This document shows, piece after piece, positions 1 through 11,014 of a DNA stretch of 63,260 nt. Made by a program: the position numbers and the translations under genes. Within the stretch, counting starts at the first letter, position 1, and each line of letters starts with the position of its first letter. The stretch spans positions 1-63,260 of the forward strand of contig NHNW01000096.1 in the NCBI GenBank assembly GCA_002786025.1, in the 5' to 3' direction. The notes beneath the pieces were generated by a model. That model was not told the origin of the DNA and searched no databases. It was given only the letters and a program-made list of their open reading frames with translations. This DNA is from Zasmidium citrigriseum. Its lineage: Eukaryota > Ascomycota > Dothideomycetes > Mycosphaerellales > Mycosphaerellaceae.

Positions 1-779
1 TAAAAGTATTAGAAATAGTAATAGATATAGGAATTAGATTAAGCTTAAAAACCTTACTTCTATAGAGGATATTAGTAATAGTTATAGGACTATACTATTT
101 AACGTTAAGCTTCTTTAATAGCTAAGAGGTAGCCTAGTTATAGGTATTAACGTAGACCTAATTACTAACTTAATAAAGTAGTAGTACTACTCTATATAAG
201 TTAGTATAGTTAGCTTAAGTTTATTAGGCTAGCTAGATTTAGTTATATAGAAAGGATTAGATATTACTTATTCGTATAGTAAAGTAGTTTACTACTTTAC
301 CTAATAGGCGTTAGGTATAAAGAAGAGGTTATAGTACTAGTAAAGAAGGTAGTATAGAGATATTAGTATAAAAGTTATAAGTAGTTTTAGTAAATACTAG
401 TAACTTAAATATACTAGTTAACTCGTATATATTATTATTATACGTAACTTAGAATAGTAGTTACTAGTATAGGCTAGCTAGCTAGCTTCTATAGTAAATA
501 CTAAGGCTACTAGTACCTATCTTTAACTTCTAAGTAGTAAGTACCTTTATTATTATTATAATACCTCTTTATATATATATAACTAGCTTCTTATATATTA
601 TACGATATAGATAGATATAGTAAGATCCTATATACTAAACTTCTTCTCTTCCTTTATAGTTTCCTTTAGAAGTACCTCTATATATAAAAATACCTCTATA
701 TATAAACCTACTAATAGAGCTTTATTATACCCTCTATTAAGATCTATCGCCTATTACCCTTCTTTAGCTCTATTACCTA

Positions 780-1300
780 CTAAGCGTATATAGGTAGGTT
801 AGTCTATAAGTACTAGGTTATACTAGTCTATCTAGTTATCTTAGGTATAGGAGATATATATATATAAAGAAAACGCTTTATAGACTTATTAGTATTCTTA
901 GCCTATCTATTAGTCTATAGGTAGAAAGCTATAGGTAAGTAGTAATTAATATTAAAGAGTTAGTAAAAGTAACGCTAGAATATAGAGATCTACTAAAAGG
1001 CTCTATTACTTATAATATATAAAGGAATACTATAATATTAGTAGTATCTATCTACTATAACGTAAGTAATATACTTAGCTTCTATTAATAGTATACTAAT
1101 AGTTTCTATACTCTTACCTAAATAGTTAGTAATAGTAATAATGTTAGAGTAGTCCTACTTATTAAGAGAGTACTTATAGGTTAGTAATAATATAATAAAG
1201 TCTATTACTATATTATCCTAGAGTTAGAAGTATAGAAGTAGAGATTATAAAAGCCTAGTCTTAAGATTATTAGCTTACTTATTAGAAAAGTAGTTATAGT
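780..1300 (-). mobile_element. Ty3/gypsy integrase relic (RIP-inactivated)
   Basis: Conceptual translation of the minus strand, ignoring RIP stops, gives a recognisable retroviral-type integrase core. Around 1120-1165 it reads like the start of the DDE core (a segment ending TITNYLGKS, compare VVIDRLGK), and around 900-960 like the conserved ST-AYHPQTDGQ-E--NQ block (here PIAFYLQTNRQAKNTN). Changes at the expected positions (H to Y, D to N, D to A/N) are those RIP would make. The neighbourhood at 1300-2560 on the same strand is probably the rest of the pol fragment, but I could not place a reverse transcriptase in it. The element is dead. Confidence 0.6.
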
Positions 1301-2664
1301 AATTATAGTATACCTATTATACTATATACGAGAGACCTATCTAAATAAAATTACGTTAGATATAGTCGAATATCTTTACGCGCTCTACGTACCTATATTA
1401 CTTATAGTAGTACTAAGTAATAACCTAAAGAACTTCTATATTAGTAGGTATATAGAAGGCGTAGAGCCTATAATAGTTCTTAATATAGATTAGGCTATTA
1501 ATAATAGTAGCGTTATAGTTATTAATATTCTAAGATCTTAATAGCTTATAAGGTTAGAAGGTAGTAACCTACTAGATAGCGCTTAGAAGTCTTAATAGAC
1601 GTATAAACTACTACTTAGCTTATATATAATAAGGATAAGTAACGCTATAGATAAGGTACTTAAGTAGATATTTGCCTTCTTAAGTTAGTCGTTAGTCTAC
1701 TTCTTAATAACTTTATTCTTAATTATAGATATTAGCTAAGAGTAGATATATAGTAATTTACTTCTATTCCTTAAGTAGATATTATAGTTAGTAGGTTAAT
1801 AAGAAGGTAGCTTATCTAACTTATAGTATAACTAGATATCTACCTAGTCCTAGTATTCCTTAGGTAGTTAATCTAGAACGTCCTTATCTTTATTACTAAG
1901 TTTAGATAAACCTAGTAATATTAGATAGATTATATATAATATAGGTATATATAGAGTTAGTAGAGGTAAGAGGTACGTCTATAATAGAAGCTTATAGATA
2001 GTATAGATATATTTTAGCGCTTTTATACTAAGCGTATATACTAAACGCCTAGACGCCTATCTCCTTAATATTATTATCCCTATTCTAGAAGGATTTAGAA
2101 TATAACTAGTAGGTCTATTTAGAGTTAGATAGGTATTAGATATAAAAGAGTATAGGTTATATACCTTATAGAGTATTTACTAATATATCCTTATAAGGAC
2201 TATAACTATAATATCTAGACTAGATAAGGATTAAGTAGTTATACTACTAATTCTTCTAGAGCTAGTACTTATAGTACTAGTCTTATCTAAGTAATACGTT
2301 ATATCTAAGGTTAGCTATAAAGTATTTAAGCTTCTTAGTATAGTCTCTAATATTAAGGTAGATAAAGATAAAGTAAGTAATTAAAGTAGTAGCTTTAGAT
2401 AGGTTAGTAAGTCTAAAGGGTTAAATATTTAATAAATCTATCTAGAAGGTAGTTAGAAAGTTAAGTTAGTTATAAGAAAGTAAGTACTAAGCTAACTTTA
2501 TAGTAGAGACTAAACTATAAGTTATATAATAGTCTAAGCTAGGCCTATTATATAACTTTAATATATCTATATTATATCTAGGTCTTTTTCTACGTTTGTC
2601 TTTTTAGTTAGCTTTTTATTATAACTACTATATAGGATCTATATCTATTACTATAGTATATTCT

Positions 2665-3229
2665 ATAATATACCTATACTACGTCTATTAGGTATAACTA
2701 GTAAACTAAGTCCCTAAAACGCTATACATACTATGCCTTATCTATAGCTATACTACGTCTATGAAGTATAACTAGTCCTTAACTAAGACTCTATATATAC
2801 TATGCCTAGCCTATAGCTATACTACGTCTATTAGGTCTAATAAGTACCTTAGGTCCCTAGATCTCGGGGCGCGAGCCTAAAACGCTATATATACTATACC
2901 TTATCTATAGCTATACTACGTCTATAAAGTATAACTAGTCCTTAACTAAGACTCTATATATACTATGCCTAGCCTATAGCTATACTACGTCTATTAGGTC
3001 TAACGAGTACCTTAGGTCCCTAGATCTCGGGGCGCGAGCCTAAAACGCTATATATACTATACCTTATCTATAGCTATACTACGTCTATAAAGTATAACTA
3101 GTCCTTAACTAAGACTCTATATATACTATGCCTAGCCTATAGCTATACTACGTCTATTAGGTCTAACGAGTACCTTAGGTCCCTAGATCTTAGGGCGTAA
3201 GCCTAAAACGCTATATGTTCTATACCTAG
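2665..3229. repeat. 163-bp tandem repeat array (about 3.4 copies)
   Basis: Three nearly identical head-to-tail units start at 2741, 2904 and 3067, a constant period of 163 bp. A diverged partial unit lies before them (about 2665-2740) and lacks the CG-rich segment. Each unit contains two copies of the 20-mer core TATAGCTATACTACGTCTAT about half a unit apart, and a CG-rich segment containing ctcggggcgcgag. The third unit carries extra transitions (ctcggggcgcgag becomes cttagggcgtaag). Inference: a minisatellite, or the subrepeats of a transposon non-coding region, that was amplified and then hit by RIP. Confidence 0.85.
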
Positions 3230-3300
3230 TATATAGCTATACTATACCTTCCGATCCTAAAGGCGACTATAGTTAATAGAAACGGGGAAGGTATACCTAT

Positions 3301-3874
3301 AGTATAGCTATACTATTATAATTAGCTCGCTTAAGAAGACGCTAGTTTATATTTGCCCTTATTAGGGTCGCCGGGGATTTATATATAACTATATTATAGC
3401 CGTGCGTATAGCCGTATTATAGGTGTTATAAAGGCATATATACCTCTATAATATAGCTATATATATTCTACGTATTATCGTCGTACGGAGTATATATACT
3501 ATAGTATAGCGTTATAGTTTATAGAGGAATATACGGCCGTACTATAGGCAACTTATAGCTTATATAAATAACCTATACTACTCTATCTTATAACGAGAGT
3601 AGTACGACTATAATATAGCGATTGTTTAGCTAGCCGGTATATCTTTAAATTCACCTCTAGTAAATAATAGAGTATCTATATTTACTATAAGCTATCTATT
3701 ATAGTAATAATATATACCTAAGCTATAGCTATATATATAGCTATATAGTACCTAGCCTATACCTATATATATAGTAGTACTATAGTTATAATAAAATTCT
3801 CCACGACCCTAATAAGGGCGAATATAAACTAGCGCCTTCTTAAGCGAGCTAATTATAATAGTATAGCTATACTA
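3301..3874. mobile_element. ~574-bp element with long terminal inverted repeats (MITE-like)
   Basis: The segment at 3301-3370 is the near-perfect reverse complement of 3805-3874: about 70 bp with only two or three mismatches. Similarity then fades over a further ~20 bp inward. The outermost 14 bp (agtatagctatact) are themselves a perfect palindrome at both ends. No coding potential is visible in the ~390-bp interior. Long inverted repeats around a short non-coding core fit a non-autonomous DNA transposon. The target-site duplication cannot be assigned because of the terminal palindromes and RIP. Confidence 0.72.
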
Positions 3875-6800
3875 CGGTCGTATATCCTAGTCTATTTCTA
3901 CCTCCCCGCCGTATACTTATAGTAGTACTATAGCTATACTAAGGACTACCTCCTATTTTTATATCTATACTACGTTATAGCCTATCTAACTATACTAGAG
4001 AATACCGAATATAAACCCTATACGTATTCCACGTCTATACTTCGATTATTATATAGTTTTGTATAGATATCTAAAATACAAATATCGAACGATAAGTTTT
4101 TATATAAGTTAATATTTAAATTTATAGCTTTTACTACTTTTATTCTATTACTACTCTACGCTTATTATATAAGAGCGCTACTACCGTAGACATTTTCTTT
4201 TAGTCCTATAGAAGTACCCGCGGAAGTATCTAATAAAAAGATAGGTTCTAGAGTAAGATATAGCTAGAAATACTAAAGCTGCCCCTACTATAGCTATACG
4301 CTAGCCTTAGGAGCGAGTCTTAAGACACGCGATTAGAGCTCGAATATAGTCGTAGTATAGCCGTAGTATTATTATCTATCTATAGAACTAACTACTATAC
4401 GATAGGTTAGTATAGCTAGCTACTAGGCCTAGCCTAGCCGTAATTGCCTAGCTCTTAAGTATACTAGTAATATAGCTAAGGCGTAGGCGTATATTAGCCT
4501 TAATCCCCCTAATTATAAAACGGAGGCTAGTAGGGTTATTACGGCTACTATATAGGCGTACCTTAGGTATATCCTTATTAGCCTAGATACGCTTAGTCGT
4601 ACCCTTACGTTCCTTACTATAGGGGCATAGCTATATATTAGCTATACGCTAGCTATACGTATAACGCTTATAGCGCCTACTACGGGAAGTGCGGTCCTAG
4701 TACGCCTATCGTATTGCCGTACGCCCTATTTATAGGAAAATAAGGGTATTACTACTAGTAGGCGGGTAATAGAACCTAAGGCGGAGCTAGAGGAGCTATA
4801 CCTATACTAGGGGTATACGCCGACTATAGTTAAGGTATCCTAAAACCGGGTAGCTAGCTATACTACTAAAGGGCCTATAGTATAGCTATCGGATTCCCGG
4901 CTTATTATTCTATAACCCTATTAAGGGTAGCCGCTTACGCTTCTATAAGCGTAGACTCGGTATCCTCTCTTCGTATCTAAGACGCCGCTTCTATTTCTCG
5001 CTAAAGTCTTACCCGCTATACTATATTAACCCTATAGAATAATTAGTATATAGGTATAGTATAGTCGTACGGTACCTTTACGATACATCGCTAATCGCTA
5101 GCGAGGCCTCTATAGTTAGTACTAGGGACGAGGTTATAAGCGGAGGCGGTATCCGAAGGCTATCGTAGTTTACTAAAGCCTAATCGTACTACGCTCCTAC
5201 TACGGCTAGAGGATAAGCGTCTAGTATTTCGAGGCCTTATACTCTTACTCCTTAACTTCCTCGAATACGACCTAGGACTAGTATATAGCTCGTCTATAGG
5301 CGTACTACGCCTAGACGTTAGCGCTATAGATACTATAGACAATCTACGTATATAGTTTAGGAGTTCCGATTAGTTATCGTCGTTAAGAATAGACTCGACC
5401 CGTATGTCGAAATTACTCTATCTCTATTAAGCTTTCTTTACCCGCTTATTCTCTATATAAGTTAGTAAGATAGTATAGTCGTAATATAGTAATAACATAG
5501 CCGTACGGTCTCTAAGTAGGCTATTAATTGTCCGCTTCGTCGCTATCTAGTTTCGCTATATATATAGAGTTCTATACTCCTCTCGAGCAAGAAACTCGTT
5601 ATAGTCTCGGAGGTCGAGATCTCGGGCCCTATATAGTTAGTATACGGTCGTACTACGAGTATAGTATATACGTAGTAATACTAGTTACTAGATTAAGCGC
5701 CTTTCTAAAGGAATAGCTCTTATTTCCAGACTACTTGTTAGAGTTAGTATCTCCGCGTATATTAAGCTAGACCCTTTTATCTATTTCGGAATAGTTAGGA
5801 TTTAGGCTAGTAGCGATTACTATGTTTACCTTATCCTTAGCCTATTCGACGACGGCCTTATAGTTATACTCTATATACGGCTATATTAGCCCTAGTATAT
5901 AGCTATCGTATAGGCGTACGTACGTTAAAGTAGCTAATAATAGGTAAAATAGTCGGCCTACGAGTCTATATCGAGTAGCTATATTATACGGTCTACGTCG
6001 GTCCTAGGGAGCTACTAGACTTTTACGATATCGCGAATATTTCGATAGAAGTATACTCGGCATATTATAAGTATACGCCGTATATACTATTACTATAACC
6101 GTTTTAGCTTAACTAGATCGAGGGTTTAGAGATATTAGCCTAGTCCTAGCTAGTTATTAGTATACCTATACCCCGGCTATATTAAGGCTATACCTAACAT
6201 CTATACTCTAGATTAATCTATTATTATATAATAGAATCCTTCGCTATTATTCCAAAGGTATACCTATTAGACCTAATTCGATCCTACGGCTATAGTAAGA
6301 GCTTAGAATACCCGTATAAAGAGCGTATAGTACATAATCTTATTCTAGGTACTATTCGTAATATATCGGGCGAGTATAAAAACTATTATAGTATTAGCGA
6401 CGTATAGCTATACTATAGCTATAGTATACTCTTACTAGTAAGAAGCTCTATTATAAATAGAACTTTATTTATATCGGAATCGCTAAACCGCTTATAAGAT
6501 ATATTAACTTCGAAGGCCTCCTACTATATAAAGGCTATAGCTTAGTTATAGTAAAAGTATATAATATAGTACGTACTATACTCGTCTTAATAGTAATCGC
6601 GGATATATCGCTATAAGAAAATTAGTACGTACGGCTATTCTATACCTATACTCTATATATACGTCGCCCTCGGTTAATATCTTCTCTTATTTAAACTTAT
6701 ATAAGACCGTATTATAGTCCTTCGCGCTAGGGTAGTAGAGGAGCTTTATCCTTTATATAAAGGTATCGATTCGAGAGGTCGTATTTAGCGTATTCTCTAG

Positions 6801-8472
6801 CTAACCTTAGCTCTTAATATTATACTCTACTAGCTATACTTTAAATGTAGGGTACTACTATAGCTTAGCTATATACTATTAGTACGGCCGCGGTATAGCT
6901 ATATATCGGCTATACGTACCTATTATTATCGTCGGATCCTTAGCTCGCTATATAACGTCTTAAAGCTCGTCCCGAATATAGCTAATAAGGAGGTTTAGTA
7001 GTAGCGGCGGGTAGGTATAAGTTCCTTTAGATATAATAAGGATATATAGCGTCTTTACTAGATCCTTAGGAACGATAAAGGTAATAACTACCTAGTAGCT
7101 AATCGTACGAAGGCGGCCCTTACCCTAGGGATAGTCTATAACTATATATTATTAGTATAGCTATACTACGGACGTAGTATACTTATAGTATATCTTGCGG
7201 GAGACCGTTATTTACTTAATAACTATATAGTTCTTCGTAGGCGGCGGTAGCGGGTTCCGAAGTATCTCCTCGAGTATTTTTATAGACTACTTCCTATACC
7301 TAGGGAGAGATCGATAGAAGTAACCTAGACGGGTATCTAGATACTAGTTTATATAAGTAAGCTATTATTCGCGATAGCTAGATATACTCTATACTAAGGT
7401 TAGTATATAGCTATAGTACGGCGATATTATAACTATACTAGGTAGCTCGCTATCCGAAAAGCTATACGATATATACGATACTACTCCTTATAGAGCTTAT
7501 TATTAGCCTTTATCTAACAAATAGTAAAGTATAGCCTAAGTATAGGCTTAGTATAGCCGTAGCGCTAGTATATTATTACTTACGCTCTCGTATTTTCTAC
7601 TCTACTAAGCGGATCTTCTCCCTTATCGACGGCTTAACTAGCTACTATCTATCTCTTAAACTATAGGGGTATAGTACGCTTACGCTATACCTAAAACTCG
7701 CTTATAGGACTAGCGTTAGTATAATCCTAGGCTAAGGTGTCGTTAGTAGTAAACTCGTATATCTTACACCCGCTATATACTTTCTTAACTCGTATAGCTA
7801 GAGTATTATTAAGCTAATAATATATTATAGGCCGAGGCTAAGCTTTTTATAAAGCCCTATACTAGATCTATAATATTATTAGCCTATATAGCTATACGCT
7901 AGCTATAGTATAGCCGTATTATATACCCTATACTCTAATACTAGTAGTATAGTAGTAACTATCTTTCTAGTTTCGGGGTCGATAGGTAGTATAGCTAGGA
8001 AGTACTTATTACCTACGATATATACGACTATATAATAGCCTTATAGATAGGACTTTAGATACCTTAGGATAATATTAGTAAACTCGAATTCCGAAGTATA
8101 TATAGCGCTAGTTAGTACTATTATTAGGAGCGTTCTAAGGCTTTCTTCCGGCTATAGTATAGCTTAACTTAAGTCGCCCTTAGGCTATATATTCGTATTA
8201 CCTTTAGGCTATACTATAGTCGGTAGTCTAGGCTAGGCCTACTACTTAGTAAGGTTAGCGTAGGGCTACTATACAACTATAATATAGCGATACGTACTTC
8301 GATATTTTCTAGGAGCGTACGCTACTTATACCTCTCCTCGAATTCTAGGTCTAGCTAGTATTAATCTATAGTATAGGTAACGTATAAGCGTACCGAAAAG
8401 GTTAGGAAAAGGAAGAGGAAGCGATAGGGGCGGATAATAGTCTTTTAACGCTAAAGCTCGCTTAACTACGCT
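3875..8472. other. Degraded sequence, identity not recognised
   Basis: This is higher in G+C than the rest of the block and keeps many CG dinucleotides, which suggests the original element was GC-rich and coding. Short open stretches remain (for example minus strand 5160-5342, Ser/Arg-rich), but no reverse transcriptase, integrase, transposase or helicase motif could be read with confidence on either strand. The motif tatagctatact recurs many times here, as in the tandem repeat and the inverted-repeat element to its left. Confidence 0.5.
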
Positions 8473-9514
8473 AATGTCGTCTTGACGCGTGCACTGTCCG
8501 CCCTCCCCTGTACCACTAAAGTCAAATTTAGCTTTGCGAGCCCGCTTTGCCGCCTGTTAAGCGAGTGTAAACCTGCCTTCAGCCAACCCTGAGCACAGCT
8601 CACGTCCTGTCGGGTCGCGGCTGCCGATGACATCCCGGCTTTCACAACTCCTTCCTGCTTAGCTGCCGCGCTCTTCCACCAACTTCACTTCGACTACTGC
8701 ACGACTGAGGCACGTTTACTTGATGGCTTCCGCAAAACGTGGTCTGGCTCCCTGCAGACCTGCACGAAGACGTGTCTGAGGTAAGACGCGCGTCATCACG
8801 ACGGCCTTCATGTCCGGACTTCTTTACCAGGCTACAAACACTGCATCGCTGCCGCCATGGATGAGCGCGGCATGGAGCACTATGAATATCTCGAGAATGC
8901 GAAGTCAGCCTATGAAGGACCGAGATGTACGCGGATAGCGGAATCGCATCTGGAGTCCAACCCGGGCCGGCTCAGTACGACGCGAAGGTAGCCGATCGTC
9001 TGTCACTGGGAGTACTCGAGCAAGTGCGCATTACCATCCACTGGAGGCCGGTTGCGGTTCGAAAACGCTGCTACTCTCATTATGTTGCTGCCACCGGTTC
9101 AATGTGTAGAGTTGGCAAACACATTGCGCTTCGAGGAGAGTGGTCTCGTATCTATGGGCTAGGCTAGGCGTGTAGAAGAAGAGCAGGCTTGCAAAGCATT
9201 GGAGAAACAATGAAAGATTCACTGCGTTTCAAGCAGATGCCGGGTCGCAGAAGGAAGGGTAGCACGAAGAACCATCAGTGTTGGACTGCCCTGATGGCCG
9301 AGCGACGCTCGGCCAACTTCCACGGACCGTCAATGCCGAAGAGCTGGCCCGAACTCGCTGACCCTCATGATCACTGGCTATTCTATTTTACCGCTTCTGG
9401 CAAGAAGAATAGCCAAATCCATCTTGCGTGTTTGCATAACCCTTGCTTGATACTGCGTTCTTCTTCGAGATTTGATCTATCCATCACACCAACAAACGCC
9501 AGCTGGACGAAACG
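8473..9514. other. Intergenic region left of the first gene
   Basis: Composition is normal here (CA and TG present), so this is outside the RIP block. Only short open frames occur, such as a 43-codon frame from the ATG at 8857, and none resembles a known protein or is joined by convincing splice sites. The last few hundred bases are presumably the promoter and 5' leader of the MmgE/PrpD gene. Confidence 0.5.
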
Positions 9515-10962
9515 ATGGGTTCAATCGCCTTAGAAGACCCTCTCAGCGTTCAATTCGCGGAGAAACTCAGCACCTATGGCTTTGCATCCGCATCCGCGTC
9601 GGACATCGATCTGATCCTCCAAGCTTTTATTGACACAGTGAGTGACAATCGTCTCATCGATATCACTGACTGACTTCGTAGATTGGCTGCATCCTCGTTG
9701 GTCGAGCCGAAAAGTCAGTTCAAATCATCTCCAAGACCTTTGGAAAGGCTCCAGGCCCATGCTCAATCATTGGCGGCGACTCGCAACGAGCATCCGTCCT
9801 CGATGCTACAATGATCAATGGCGTTGCCAGCCATGCGGTCGATTACGATGACATGGTCGACGGCAGTCACCCCTCGGTGACTCTCATTCCTGCTGTCCTA
9901 GCTCTTGGGCAGGAACTTGGCTCTTCTGGCGAAGAGATCGTTGACGCCTACATCGCTGGCTTTGAAACCCATCAGCGGTTCTTGAGAGTCCTCTTTCCCC
10001 ACCACTACAACAACGGCTGGCACCCTACTTCCACTCTCGGTTGCTTTGCCTCGGCTGCTGCCTGTGCGAGACTGTTGAAATTCGACGTGGCGCAGACGGC
10101 TATGGCTCTGTCCCTGGCTGCTAGCATGGCGTCAGGAATCAAAGCCAATTTCGGAACCATGACGAAGCCATTCCATGCAGGTCATTGTGGCCGCAACGGG
10201 CTTCTCTCGGCGCTACTTGTGAAAGATGGCTTTACCGCGAATCTGTCTGCGCTCGAGCACAAAGCTGGCTTCTTCCAAGCCTACGATGGGCTTGAGAACA
10301 TTGACACCAACAAACTTCTGGACGATTGGCCCAAGCAGCTAGCGATCTCCCGCGGTCCGTGGGCATTGAAGCCCTATCCCTGCTGCGGTAGCACGCACAT
10401 GGCCATTCGAGCAGCCTTCAAGCTACGCAAGGAGCACATGCACGAACTCGATTTCTCACAGATCGCGTCCATCAAGATCACAGTTCACAGGGAACGCATT
10501 CCGCACACCAACAACCCCTTCCCGAAGTCGCCGCTCCAGGCCAAATTCTCCATCCAATACGCCACCACTCGAGCATTCGTCTCAGGCGTAGTGCGACTGG
10601 CGCATTTCGAAGGCACTGCTTATGCAGAGGAGGCCGTTCAAAAGCTGCTTCCTCTTGTTAGCGTCGAAGCTCGCCCTCACAGCGACAGGAGGGACATTGG
10701 TGAGATCTGCGCTGGTGCCGTGAAGATCACCATGAAGAATGGGAAAGAATTCCTGTCTGAGGTTCCCGGAGTCCTGGGCCCTGGCTCTGCTGAGCCATTC
10801 ACTGAAGCGGAATTGTGGGAGAAGTTCTCGGACTGTGCGTCTCGCAGTCTTGATGGAGATGTCAGTCGTAAGCTGTTTGATACCTTCCTGGAATTGCCGA
10901 GACTTCAGAACACTGAGAAATTGTTCGGCCTGATGGAGCAGGGGAAGAAGCATGAGAAGTAA
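9515..10962 (+). CDS. MmgE/PrpD family protein (2-methylcitrate dehydratase / cis-aconitate decarboxylase superfamily)
   Basis: Two exons, 9515-9637 and 9682-10962, are joined by a 44-nt intron (GTGAGT donor, CTGAC branch, GTAG acceptor), giving 467 residues, the usual size for this family. The ATG at 9515 is the first in frame, and the 41-codon first exon supplies the normal N-terminal helix. Family landmarks are the Asp cluster DYDD at about 95-98 followed by GSHPS (His104), and MTKPFHAGH (Lys203, His206, His209). These match the Asp, His and Lys positions implicated in catalysis in aconitate decarboxylase and relatives. Members act on small tricarboxylates (2-methylcitrate, cis-aconitate, iminodisuccinate); the actual substrate here is unknown. 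The gene is tail-to-tail with the Zn2Cys6 regulator, 52 bp away. The sequence reads more like bacterial-type MmgE/PrpD proteins than like Aspergillus CadA, so I do not call it an itaconate enzyme. Confidence 0.92.
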
Positions 10963-11014
10963 AACGCTTCAGGATTTGAAAATTGCTGTACATGTCTCGT
11001 CGAACTCGTTCTTT

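Larger units (their letters stand above)
1..8472. repeat. Left RIP-degraded repeat block
   Basis: The whole stretch is built almost without CA or TG dinucleotides, whereas TA is hugely over-represented and CG is still common. That pattern is what repeat-induced point mutation produces when it converts CpA to TpA on both strands. It also explains the lack of ATG starts and the dense TAG/TAA stops. The first clear TG/CA-containing sequence appears near 8474, so the right edge is sharp to within a few tens of bases. Individual elements that can still be recognised are listed separately. Confidence 0.93.

Noticed and set aside
5160..5342. 60-codon open frame on the minus strand in the left block
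   Set aside because: Ser/Arg-rich and family-less, in sequence where chance frames arise from loss of particular codons; no support as a gene.
8857..9533. Possible small gene(s) before the MmgE/PrpD gene
   Set aside because: Several short frames (43-114 codons) in different phases, none with family resemblance or a coherent spliced model.
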